Part shown: one piece after another, positions 8,569 to 17,187 of the stretch
Layout: every line of letters starts with the position of its first letter
Numbering within the stretch: position 1 is the stretch's first letter
NCBI RefSeq assembly: GCF_025336545.1
Contig: NZ_JAODBU010000002.1
Location: 186,001 to 250,000, forward strand
Reading direction: 5' to 3'
Origin: Eubacterium_U album
GTDB lineage: Bacteria; Bacillota; Clostridia; Lachnospirales; Lachnospiraceae
DNA length: 64,000 bases
The notes under the pieces: generated by a model
Told to the model about the DNA's origin: nothing
Databases searched by the model: none
The model's input: only the letters and a program-made list of their open reading frames with translations
Made by a program: the position numbers and the translations under genes

Positions 8569-9756
8569 TTATTGTATTCTCTTAATCTGTTTTGAGACAG
8601 CTAATACAAGTGACATTTCATATAACAGGAACAATATTGATGTTCCTCCATAACTTATAAACGGAAGGGATACACCTGTGTTCGGGATTGAATTTGTTAC
8701 AACCGCTATGTTAAGCACTACCTGAACTGATATTTGTGCCATAACACCAACAACCAATAATGACGAAAATAAATCCGGTGCATTTCCTGCTATAATTCTC
8801 ATTCTTCTTATTATAAATGCAAATAAAACAATAATTGCAACTGCTCCAAACAATCCTAATTCTTCGCATACAATTGAAAAAATCATATCATTTGCACTTT
8901 CAGGAACAAAACCAAGTTTCTGTGCACTCTGTCCTAATCCTTTACCAAATAATCCTCCTGAACCTATGGCATACAATCCCTGAAGCACCTGAAATCCACC
9001 ATCAGCCGCATTATCTTCCGGATTTAGCCATACCGAAATACGATTCAATCTAAATCCATCACCATGTAATGTTAAATATGCTCCCATTGGAATTGCTGCT
9101 AATGCTACAAGAAATATCGCCTGTTTAACAAATTTCTTTGGCACACCTACTACTAAAATCATAATAGCCGGTATTGTTGCAATTATAATGGCTGAACTTA
9201 AGTTAGATGTTAATACCATGATTGAAAGTGTTGCTACAATTGTATAACTATATACGCGCCATATGTTTCTGTAATCCTTTAACGCCTTTTGTGAACATTT
9301 TGACAACAGACTTGCAGTAAGCACTATAACCGTAAATTTTACAAATTCTGCCGGCTGGAAAGAAAATATTCCATATCCTAACCATCTTTTTGCACCATTT
9401 CTTTCGATTCCAAGAGGTGTTGCCACAACCATAACAACACAAACAATAGAAACTATGTACATTGGCATTGCCATTCTATTCATAAGTGTTATAAAAAACT
9501 TTGAATTTTTTATAACAAACCAACCTACAACCCCTCCTGCAATAGTAAATATAATTTCTCTTTTTACATAATAACTTGCATCGCCTTTAGCTAACTGAGC
9601 CGAATAGGAACTTGCACTATAAAGTAATACAAATCCAAGGCAAATCAAAAAAATTAAAACGCATAAAAGGCTATAGTCAAAATAATTTACAGATTTCTTT
9701 TCTTTTTTAGTTTTAACAATTTCATCTTCTGAAACTGAATTGTACTCTGTTTTCAT
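8569..9756 (-). CDS. ftsW: SEDS glycosyltransferase FtsW
   Basis: FtsW polymerises lipid II into septal glycan strands together with a class B penicillin-binding protein. The 395-residue protein has a hydrophilic N terminus of about 25 residues and about ten membrane segments. Family motifs are FQPAEFVKF (residues about 135-145), the extracellular loop with GDGFRLNRISVWLNP, and SLPFISYGGTS near the C terminus. Its position between mraY and divIB suggests FtsW rather than RodA or SpoVE, although SpoVE would look similar. murG, often present beside it, is absent here. Confidence 0.9.
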   Translation of the reverse strand: MKTEYNSVSEDEIVKTKKEKKSVNYFDYSLLCVLIFLICLGFVLLYSASSYSAQLAKGDASYYVKREIIFTIAGGVVGWFVIKNSKFFITLMNRMAMPMYIVSIVCVVMVVATPLGIERNGAKRWLGYGIFSFQPAEFVKFTVIVLTASLLSKCSQKALKDYRNIWRVYSYTIVATLSIMVLTSNLSSAIIIATIPAIMILVVGVPKKFVKQAIFLVALAAIPMGAYLTLHGDGFRLNRISVWLNPEDNAADGGFQVLQGLYAIGSGGLFGKGLGQSAQKLGFVPESANDMIFSIVCEELGLFGAVAIIVLFAFIIRRMRIIAGNAPDLFSSLLVVGVMAQISVQVVLNIAVVTNSIPNTGVSLPFISYGGTSILFLLYEMSLVLAVSKQIKRIQ

Positions 9757-9795
9757 ATTTACTCCTTTCTAAGCGTTTTAATTTATATTGTCATT

Positions 9796-10767
9796 TTATA
9801 ATGCTACATATCCTAAAAGGCATAATACTGCTGTTATAACTGTAAATGCTGCAACTATCTGTGTTTCCATATATCCACATTTTTCAAAATGATGATGTAT
9901 TGGTGTCATTTTGAAAATTCTTCTTCCCTGACCATATATTTTCTTTGTTATTTTGAAATATGTAACCTGCATCATAACTGTTACTATTTCCATGAGATAA
10001 ATAAATGCAACTATCAAAATAAATAATGGCATTTTCATCATATATGCTGTTGCAGCAACAAATCCGCCAAGTGCTAAGGAACCTGTGTCTCCCATAAATA
10101 CTCTTGCAGGATATACATTAAATAATAAGAATCCCATTAATGCACCTGCTAAAGCTGCTGTAACTGGTGCTATTCCACTATTTGTTCCTATTGAAACCAC
10201 CATGAAAAATACTGCTATCATTAATGTAACACTTGTGGCCAATCCATCTAAACCATCTGTAAAATTAGCTCCATTTACAGTTCCTAATACAACGAAGAAC
10301 AGCATTGGTATAAACAACCATCCCATGTCAACTGTCTGACCATGTGTAAATGGAATTATAATTTCTGTTCCCATTCCTGAATATTTTACCATATAAAATG
10401 CGAATATTGCTGTGATAACAATTTCACACAACATTTTCTGTATCTGATTTAAGCCTTCATTTCTCTTCATAACTACTTTAATGAAGTCATCTAAAAATCC
10501 TACAATTCCAAATCCTATTGTTACAAATAATATTGGAACAATCTTTGGATAATCTTTTATAAAGAACAAAGATGTTACGATTAAACTAAATAAAATAATC
10601 ATTCCACCCATTGTAGGTGTTCCTGCTTTGCTTTTATGACTCTCCGGTCCTTCTTCTCTAATATACTGTCCAAATTTTACTTTTTTTAATATTGGAATTA
10701 CTATAGGGCATAAAATTATGCTAATAACAAATGACATAATTATTCCAAAAATAATATTTGTATCCAT
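9796..10767 (-). CDS. mraY: Phospho-MurNAc-pentapeptide transferase MraY
   Basis: MraY attaches phospho-MurNAc-pentapeptide to undecaprenyl phosphate and so makes lipid I. The 323-residue membrane protein has about ten segments. Diagnostic motifs are GPESHKSKAGTPTMGG, NFTDGLDGLA with the catalytic Asp pair, GDTGSLALGG, and the MTPIHHHFE histidine cluster. The gene follows the two penicillin-binding proteins and precedes ftsW; murD, which usually lies between, is missing. Confidence 0.97.
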   Translation of the reverse strand: MDTNIIFGIIMSFVISIILCPIVIPILKKVKFGQYIREEGPESHKSKAGTPTMGGMIILFSLIVTSLFFIKDYPKIVPILFVTIGFGIVGFLDDFIKVVMKRNEGLNQIQKMLCEIVITAIFAFYMVKYSGMGTEIIIPFTHGQTVDMGWLFIPMLFFVVLGTVNGANFTDGLDGLATSVTLMIAVFFMVVSIGTNSGIAPVTAALAGALMGFLLFNVYPARVFMGDTGSLALGGFVAATAYMMKMPLFILIVAFIYLMEIVTVMMQVTYFKITKKIYGQGRRIFKMTPIHHHFEKCGYMETQIVAAFTVITAVLCLLGYVAL

Positions 10768-10882
10768 TTTTTCTCCTCTTTCTGTTTTTTTATAATTATA
10801 ATCACTTCTTTACAAATAGAAAAGCGATTTAATTTACGTGCATTAAATATATATCACATTTTTAATAAGTATGCATTATATT

Positions 10883-12604
10883 TTATTTAACAACATACGG
10901 TAAAATATTCTCATATAGTTGTTTCATTAACGGTCCAACTACTGTTCCTCCATAATATACTCCTTGCGGTTCATCAACAATTATCATCGCAATAACCTGT
11001 GGATCATTAGCAGGTGCAAATGCCATAAAAGATGCTATATATTTTCTGGCACTTCTTGGAAGTTTCTGCGATGTGGCGGTCTTTCCACCTATTCTATATC
11101 CTTCAACCTGTGCTTTATTTCCCGTTCCTTCAGCAACCACTTTTTCCAAAATATATTTCATTTTTTCTGAAACATCTTTGCTTATTACATTTTTCTTTTC
11201 ATTATATTTTAATTTTTTAACTGTTTCATTGTTTTCATTTCGAATTTCAACACCAAAATGTGGAGTTACCAAATTACCTCCATTTACTATGGCACTTGCC
11301 GCAGTCAAAAACTGTACAGGTGTAATCTGAAACGACTGGCCAAATGACATTGTTGCTAATTCAACATTCCCTACATTTTTCTGTTTATGAATAATTGTTC
11401 CTGCTTCGCCAGGCAAATCAATTCCGGTTGTTTTTAAAAGTCCAAGCTTATCCATATAATTATAAAACTTTTTTACTCCAACTCTTAATCCAACATTTAC
11501 AAATACCGGATTGCACGAATTCATGGTTCCATGTACAAAATCCTGACTTCCATGCCCAGTAGTCTTATGGCATCTTATCCTTCTGTCATCTACAACTACA
11601 AATCCCGGACAATTAAATGTCGAATCCAAACTTACAAGATTTTCTGACAAAGCCGCGGTTGCCGTAACAATTTTAAACGTAGAACCCGGCTCATATGTGT
11701 CATTTATGCATTGATTTCTCCACATATTATTAAGTAAATCCTGTTTTGATTTTCCGGAAGTATCATTTGAAAATTCTTCTGTAAGAGAATATGGATTGTT
11801 CAAATCAAATTCCGGTGCATTTACCATGGCCATTATTTCTCCGTTTCTAGGATTCATAACTATCACCGAAACATAATTTGCCTGCTTTGCTCCTAATGCA
11901 TTGTAAGCTATTTGCTCACAATATTTTTGAATATTTATATCTATTCCTGTAACCAGATTATAGCCGGGTACAGGTTCAACTCTTTCTTCTAATGCTGTAT
12001 CTAACTCTATTCCCCTTGAGTCAGTAGGCGTTAGAATGAGTCCGTCCCTGCCCTGAAGATATTTGTCATATTTAACCTCAAGTCCTACAATGCCCTGATT
12101 ATCCGCTCCGGTAAATCCTAACACTTTTGATGCCATCGAAGAATAAGGATAATACCTTTTGTAATCTTCGTCAACCTTTACGCCGTCAAAATCATAGCTT
12201 CGTATTTTATCTCCTATTTCTTTATCCACATTGGACTTTATTTTTTCTCTTACACTTACTTTTTCTACTTTTTTTCTTACTTCTTTTTCTTCTAAATCCA
12301 GTTCTTCACATAACATCTTAATTACTGCGTCCGTATCTCTAATCTGTCTGTGAATTACCGAAACCGTACATACAGTTTTGTTAGACGCAATAACATTATT
12401 ATTTCTGTCTAATATTTTTCCTCTGGCAGCTTTAATTCTACGTTCTCTTTCCTGCACATCCAACGCTTTCTGAGAATAATATTCACCCTTAACTACCATT
12501 ATATATACAAGTTTTCCAAATACCCCTAACATCATTATGTATATTATGCAGACATATATAAGCATCATTTTACGTTGCTTGGTTCTTACTTTACCCAGTT
12601 TCAT
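10883..12604 (-). CDS. Class B penicillin-binding protein (FtsI/SpoVD-like)
   Basis: This is a monofunctional transpeptidase that cross-links septal or spore peptidoglycan. A membrane anchor at residues 13-35 is followed by a dimerisation domain and a transpeptidase domain with the nucleophile in GSTFK and SCN (MNSCNPVF). The third motif is KTA (IGGKTATSQK) where KTG is usual. There is no PASTA domain. At 573 residues it is the shorter of two class B enzymes in tandem, 68 bp downstream of the other. Which is vegetative (FtsI) and which is sporulation-specific (SpoVD) cannot be settled from sequence alone. Confidence 0.9.
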   Translation of the reverse strand: MKLGKVRTKQRKMMLIYVCIIYIMMLGVFGKLVYIMVVKGEYYSQKALDVQERERRIKAARGKILDRNNNVIASNKTVCTVSVIHRQIRDTDAVIKMLCEELDLEEKEVRKKVEKVSVREKIKSNVDKEIGDKIRSYDFDGVKVDEDYKRYYPYSSMASKVLGFTGADNQGIVGLEVKYDKYLQGRDGLILTPTDSRGIELDTALEERVEPVPGYNLVTGIDINIQKYCEQIAYNALGAKQANYVSVIVMNPRNGEIMAMVNAPEFDLNNPYSLTEEFSNDTSGKSKQDLLNNMWRNQCINDTYEPGSTFKIVTATAALSENLVSLDSTFNCPGFVVVDDRRIRCHKTTGHGSQDFVHGTMNSCNPVFVNVGLRVGVKKFYNYMDKLGLLKTTGIDLPGEAGTIIHKQKNVGNVELATMSFGQSFQITPVQFLTAASAIVNGGNLVTPHFGVEIRNENNETVKKLKYNEKKNVISKDVSEKMKYILEKVVAEGTGNKAQVEGYRIGGKTATSQKLPRSARKYIASFMAFAPANDPQVIAMIIVDEPQGVYYGGTVVGPLMKQLYENILPYVVK

Positions 12605-12672
12605 AAATAACCATTTTTTTAATGATTACTACTAATATATTCTGTCATTTTAAACATATTCTGTATAAATAA

Positions 12673-14658
12673 TTATTCTTCACCTGTATAATCATTTTGA
12701 TTTTCTGTCTGTGTTTCTACAGGCATATCCTCCTGTGTTATTCCCTGAGAATAATTATCCTTTATATCACTCTTTTTTGTATTTGTTATATCCTTATCTT
12801 TTCCTGCATCTTCAGTCTGAGAAACACCCATATATGGAAGTACCTGTTTCATAATATATGTCCAAAATTCTGTACTAAACGCTGTGGACTGTGTATCCTC
12901 TTTTGGAGAATCCATGATTGTATAGCATACTACCTCAGGATTTTCAACAGGTGCACATCCTAAAAATGAAACGATATATTCTCCTGGAATTCTTCCTGTC
13001 TTTCCATCTGTATAATGCTTTTCTGCTGTACCTGTTTTACCACCAATTGTATATCCCGGAATAGCTGCTGTTTTACCTGTTCCGTCTGTAACTACAGCTC
13101 TTAACGCTTCTTTTATAAAATCAGAAGTTTTATCAGTTACTGTTTCCTTTACTAAAGTCTTTGAATAATTATCAATTAATTCTCCATCCTCTGAAACAAC
13201 TTCTTTTACTACATGTGGTTCGTAATAATTTCCGCCATTTACTAAAGAAGAAAATCCTGCAACCATTTGAATCATGTTTACATTGATATTCTGTCCAAAT
13301 GAATTAGTAGCTAAACTTGATGCACCCATATTACTATCATATACAAGTCCTCTTGTTTCACTTGGTAAATCTATACCTGTTTTCGCACCAAATCCAAATC
13401 TTCTCTGATATTCAACTAATTTTTTTGCTCCTAAATCAAATCCGATTCTCATAAGAGCATCATTACATGAATATGCCAATGCCTGTTTTGTTGTGATTGT
13501 TCCATGTCCTGAAACATCATGACATCTAATAGTAAATCCACCTACAACTTCATATCCATCACAAAAATATGTGCTGTTTCTTGTAGTTTTTCCTTCTTCA
13601 TATGCCGCAGCAATAGTAAACGGTTTAATTGTTGAACCCGGTTCAAATGAATCACTTACACAAAAGTTTTTCCATCTTGAATTAAGTTCATCAGAAATTT
13701 CTTTTTCTGAAAGATTTTCCTGTTCCTGTTCTGTGTATTTAAATGATAAATCCCATGGTTCATTTAAATTAAACGTTGTATTATCAGCCATAGCAAGTAT
13801 TTCACCTGTATTAGGGTCTGCTATTACTGCTGCAAGTCTCTTTGGCTGATATTTTTTCATATATTTCTTTATTGCTTTTTGAACAATTCTTTGTATATTC
13901 ATGTCTATAGTCGATACAACTGTATCTCCATTAGTAGGATCCTTAATTACAGTCTCCATACTGTTATCTGAATTTACATATCCATATTCTCGTCCGTTAA
14001 GCCCTGAAAGTACATCATTATAACTTGATTCAATTCCAATATTCGCACTTCCATCTTTATTAACAAATCCTAAAGTGCTGCATGCTAATGAATTATACGG
14101 ATACATTCTCTTATATTCTTCTTCAAACCATACACCCTTTACATAAGATATTTCCTTTGCTTCTTCTTTTGATGGTTCTTCCTTATTAATATAATCCTTA
14201 TACCCTTCTATATCTTTGTATTCTAACTGCTTTAATACTACCCAGTAACTGTTATCTTTTCTTTCTTTTATGCCTTTTGTAAGTTCATCTTTATTCAAGT
14301 CAAAATATCTTGTCAAAACATTTACTGTTGGTTCAAGATATTTTTTGTTGCTAAGAATTACCTTTGAATCAATCACAAGATTGTATACTTTAACGCTTGT
14401 CGCTAACACATTTCCATTTCTATCTAAAATGTCTCCTCTTTTATAAGGAAGTGTCTTGCTTGTATAACCTTGCTGTGCCAATACCTTAATTGAATATTCA
14501 TCTCCTTTTGCCTTTGTCAAATATCCAATTCTTATACATAACGCAAATAAAGCTAGGATGATTAATACAAATACAATCGCTAGCTTTTTCTGCATTCCTT
14601 TATTAAATTCTGCTCTCTTATATGACCGTCTTGCCGGTCTTCTTCTATTTTCTACCAT
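12673..14658 (-). CDS. Class B penicillin-binding protein (FtsI-like transpeptidase)
   Basis: This 661-residue transpeptidase sits directly after ftsL, the standard position of the septal PBP (FtsI/PBP2B). A basic N terminus (RRRPARRSYKR) precedes a membrane anchor at about 25-47. The dimerisation domain follows, then catalytic motifs GSTIKPF, YSCND and GGKTGTAEK, all canonical. The C-terminal 60 residues are an acidic, Asn/Thr/Gln-rich tail and no PASTA domain is seen. Partners are probably FtsW, FtsL and DivIB encoded nearby. The start ATG lies 7 bp from the ftsL stop. Confidence 0.92.
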   Translation of the reverse strand: MVENRRRPARRSYKRAEFNKGMQKKLAIVFVLIILALFALCIRIGYLTKAKGDEYSIKVLAQQGYTSKTLPYKRGDILDRNGNVLATSVKVYNLVIDSKVILSNKKYLEPTVNVLTRYFDLNKDELTKGIKERKDNSYWVVLKQLEYKDIEGYKDYINKEEPSKEEAKEISYVKGVWFEEEYKRMYPYNSLACSTLGFVNKDGSANIGIESSYNDVLSGLNGREYGYVNSDNSMETVIKDPTNGDTVVSTIDMNIQRIVQKAIKKYMKKYQPKRLAAVIADPNTGEILAMADNTTFNLNEPWDLSFKYTEQEQENLSEKEISDELNSRWKNFCVSDSFEPGSTIKPFTIAAAYEEGKTTRNSTYFCDGYEVVGGFTIRCHDVSGHGTITTKQALAYSCNDALMRIGFDLGAKKLVEYQRRFGFGAKTGIDLPSETRGLVYDSNMGASSLATNSFGQNINVNMIQMVAGFSSLVNGGNYYEPHVVKEVVSEDGELIDNYSKTLVKETVTDKTSDFIKEALRAVVTDGTGKTAAIPGYTIGGKTGTAEKHYTDGKTGRIPGEYIVSFLGCAPVENPEVVCYTIMDSPKEDTQSTAFSTEFWTYIMKQVLPYMGVSQTEDAGKDKDITNTKKSDIKDNYSQGITQEDMPVETQTENQNDYTGEE

Positions 14659-14664
14659 AATCTT

Positions 14665-15150
14665 TTATTCTTTCGGAATATCTCCATACTGCACGGTATA
14701 ACCGCTATCGCTTGATTTGTAGAAAACTATCTGCTCATCTGTAGCTTGAGTCATACCCATTTCCTGTGTTGCCTTTTTATAAATGTTGTTTGTATCCATA
14801 CAACTGTTTATAGAATAATTTAATGAGTCATTTTGTGAAGCTACTGTGCTAATGTCTGTTTTTAATTTTGAAATTTCACTTCTTGTTTGAGAAATTTCTG
14901 ACTGTACATATAAATATCCAAAGCACATTGCAAGACATACCGCAAATACTCCTGTAAGGAAAAATACATATGAACCATTCATATGTAATGCTCTTTCCCT
15001 TTCTCTTATTTGTCTTTCTGACTCATATACTCTTTTTCCATCTTTATATACTCGTCTTGTTCTCTCTGGAATTATTTCTTCTTTTCTAACTGTATTTCCG
15101 TCTATATATGCATTACTACGATATCCGTACTCCCTTTTTTCCTGTTTCAT
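14665..15150 (-). CDS. ftsL: Division protein FtsL-like
   Basis: A 161-residue bitopic protein with a charged N terminus rich in Arg and Glu, one membrane segment at about residues 55-77, and a short extracellular coiled coil (SEISQTRSEISKLKTDIS). The position, 2 bp from rsmH and 7 bp from the septal PBP gene, is that of ftsL, a protein of low sequence conservation that is usually identified by layout. It would form a complex with DivIB and the FtsW-PBP pair. Confidence 0.85.
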   Translation of the reverse strand: MKQEKREYGYRSNAYIDGNTVRKEEIIPERTRRVYKDGKRVYESERQIRERERALHMNGSYVFFLTGVFAVCLAMCFGYLYVQSEISQTRSEISKLKTDISTVASQNDSLNYSINSCMDTNNIYKKATQEMGMTQATDEQIVFYKSSDSGYTVQYGDIPKE

Positions 15151-15152
15151 TG

Positions 15153-16088
15153 CTATCGCCTTTCAAATATTCTTAGTTTTGAGCTTTTTGCTCTCTTATT
15201 CACCTCAATCTCCTCTTCAGAAGGGATTATAGGCTTCCTTGTAATAACCTTTCCTTTTGATACTTTTCCGCAAACGCACACCGGAAAATTAGGTGGGCAT
15301 GTACAAGGATTTTCATTTTCCTTAAATTTAACTTTTACTATTCTGTCTTCTAATGAGTGGAACGTTATTATACAAATTCTTCCACCCGGTTTTAAATGAT
15401 CAATCATTGTATCTAGCGACTGACTCAACACTTCTAATTCTCTGTTTACTTCAATTCTTATTGCCTGAAATGTCTTCTTTGCAGGATGTCCACCTTTACT
15501 CTGTACTTTCATAGGTATCGCACCCTTTATAATGTCACTTAATTCTTTTGTTGTTTCGATTTTCTTTTCTTCTCTCGCTTTTACGATATGCTTTGCAATA
15601 TTCTTTGCAAATTTGTCTTCACCATAATCTCTGATTATTCTGTAAAGTTCCATCTCGCTGTATTCATTAACAACACTGCTTGCTGTTCTGCTTTGTCTTG
15701 TGTCCATTCTCATATCAAGTGGAGCATCTGATTTGTAAGAAAATCCTCTTTCTAAATTATCAATTTGATATGAAGAAACGCCTAAATCCAATACGATTCC
15801 ATCAACTTTTTCTACATTCAAATCCTTAAGTATTGTGTCTATCTCACAATAGTTGCTTCTTACTAATGATGTCTTGTCTTCAAATTCACTTAATCTTTTT
15901 CTTGCTGCTTCTAAGGCTTCTCCATCCTGATCAATTCCTATGAATCTACCTTTATTCGACAGACGCTTGCATACTTCATATGCATGTCCGCCTCCGCCTA
16001 ATGTTCCATCTACATATATTCCGTCTGGTTTTATATCTAAGCCATCAATGGTTTCTTCTAAAAGTACTGACACATGTTTGAAATCCAT
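15153..16088 (-). CDS. rsmH: 16S rRNA (cytosine1402-N4)-methyltransferase RsmH
   Basis: RsmH (formerly MraW) methylates N4 of C1402 in the decoding centre of 16S rRNA using S-adenosylmethionine. The 311-residue length is standard. The SAM-binding motif is VDGTLGGGGHA (about residues 25-35). VLDLGVSSYQID, FTFHSLEDRIVK-like IITFHSLEDRIVK and the C-terminal KRAKSSKLR motif are all present. The Cys-rich loop CTCPPNFPVCVC is also normal for the family. It lies 30 bp after mraZ. Confidence 0.97.
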   Translation of the reverse strand: MDFKHVSVLLEETIDGLDIKPDGIYVDGTLGGGGHAYEVCKRLSNKGRFIGIDQDGEALEAARKRLSEFEDKTSLVRSNYCEIDTILKDLNVEKVDGIVLDLGVSSYQIDNLERGFSYKSDAPLDMRMDTRQSRTASSVVNEYSEMELYRIIRDYGEDKFAKNIAKHIVKAREEKKIETTKELSDIIKGAIPMKVQSKGGHPAKKTFQAIRIEVNRELEVLSQSLDTMIDHLKPGGRICIITFHSLEDRIVKVKFKENENPCTCPPNFPVCVCGKVSKGKVITRKPIIPSEEEIEVNKRAKSSKLRIFERR

Positions 16089-16118
16089 ATGACCCCTCTT
16101 TTCTAATTGTTTTATATT

Positions 16119-16544
16119 CTATATTCCAAGTTCTGACATGTGCTCTGCAATTTCATCCATGTCATCATATTCTGTATTTTCTGCCCATTTATCCGGATTC
16201 CAGATTTCTATTCTTTTTCCTGCGCCTACCCATACTATATCTTTTTCAAGTGAGGCATATGCCCTTAATTCTGCAGGTATTAAAACTCTTCCCTGTTTAT
16301 CAGTCTCAAGGGTTGCTGCCCCCGCGAGGAAAAATCTAACAAATTTACGGACATTTTTGTCTGTTAATGATAGTGACCCAATTTTTTCAGCTAATATATT
16401 CCATTCACTTTCTGTAAACCCGAATATACACTGGTCTAATCCTTTGGTAATTACAAACTTCTCCCCAAGTTCTTCTCTAAACTTGGCAGGGACAATTGCT
16501 CTACCTTTTGTATCAACTTTTTGATTGTATTGTCCCATTAACAT
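16119..16544 (-). CDS. mraZ: Transcriptional regulator MraZ
   Basis: MraZ is an AbrB-like, ring-forming DNA-binding protein that controls the dcw cluster. Two copies of the fold are visible, each with a DxKGR-type motif: VDTKGRAIVPAKF and TDKQGRVLIPAEL. I chose the ATG at 16544 (MLMGQYNQ) because the GTG at 16553 overlaps the likely AGGTG ribosome site. The protein is then 141 residues. It is the first gene of the cluster and has phased candidate MraZ boxes in its own leader. Confidence 0.95.
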   Translation of the reverse strand: MLMGQYNQKVDTKGRAIVPAKFREELGEKFVITKGLDQCIFGFTESEWNILAEKIGSLSLTDKNVRKFVRFFLAGAATLETDKQGRVLIPAELRAYASLEKDIVWVGAGKRIEIWNPDKWAENTEYDDMDEIAEHMSELGI

Positions 16545-16584
16545 TGAAATCACCTACTTTTTATGGTTTTTTGCTAATTTTTAA

Positions 16585-16620
16585 CCACTTTCAACCACTT
16601 TTCTCCACTTTGTGCCACTC
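16585..16620 (-). promoter_or_regulatory. Phased MraZ-type operator boxes
   Basis: On the minus strand AAAGTGG occurs three times at exact 10-bp spacing (box positions 16585-16591, 16595-16601, 16605-16611), with a fourth degenerate GTGG at 16615-16620. This is the AAAGTGG-plus-3 pattern reported for MraZ targets in Mycoplasma. The boxes lie just downstream of the predicted start site, between the promoter and mraZ, consistent with autoregulation. Confidence 0.85.
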
Positions 16621-16628
16621 ATAAGGCT

Positions 16629-16657
16629 ATTTTAGTACAAATATGGGCTTTCTGCAA
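16629..16657 (-). promoter_or_regulatory. dcw cluster promoter
   Basis: Minus-strand TTGCAG (16652-16657), a 17-bp spacer and TAAAAT (16629-16634) place the start site near 16622, directly before the MraZ boxes. Confidence 0.7.
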
Positions 16658-17187
16658 TACTTTTTTTGCTGTATTTGCCATACATTTCTTACAAATTAGT
16701 TTTCTTATACAAACTATGCGAAACACGCTTTGCGATTTTCTCAAGTTATCGCGGCAGTCGCCAAGGTCTCACGCAAGCATGGACTTTGGCTCGTTGCTCG
16801 TGTAAATAAAAAGCTTCGCCTAAAATAAGACGAAGCTTTTTAAAATAATTACTATTCACTTTTATATTTCAATTTCCGATGTGTCATCAACATCCTTTTT
16901 TAATTTATTTCTCATTTAATCAATTAAAAAATTTATAAAATTTAACAAATCCTTTGAATTAGGCTATTTACGGCTATTATTCAAAGAAAAAGTAAATAAT
17001 CAATTCTTATTTATTTGACAATTTAAAACAAACTAAAACAATTAAATCATATCTAAAAAAGGATAAAATGTGGTAAATATTGTGTAAATAATATGTAAAT
17101 ATCATTTTTTAATAAAATCACATATTGAAAAAATTTTATTTGTTGCTATATTATGAACAGCTAAAATTATAGGAGGATTTATAACTA
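16658..17187. other. Junction between chromosome and mobile element; no gene seen
   Basis: No convincing gene lies here. A symmetric hairpin AAAAAGCTTCG / CGAAGCTTTTT at 16810-16841 can serve as a terminator in either direction. Left of it the sequence is relatively GC-rich; right of it the sequence is very AT-rich up to the integrase. The left attachment site of the element is expected somewhere in this stretch, but its other copy would be outside the window, so it cannot be defined. Confidence 0.5.
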
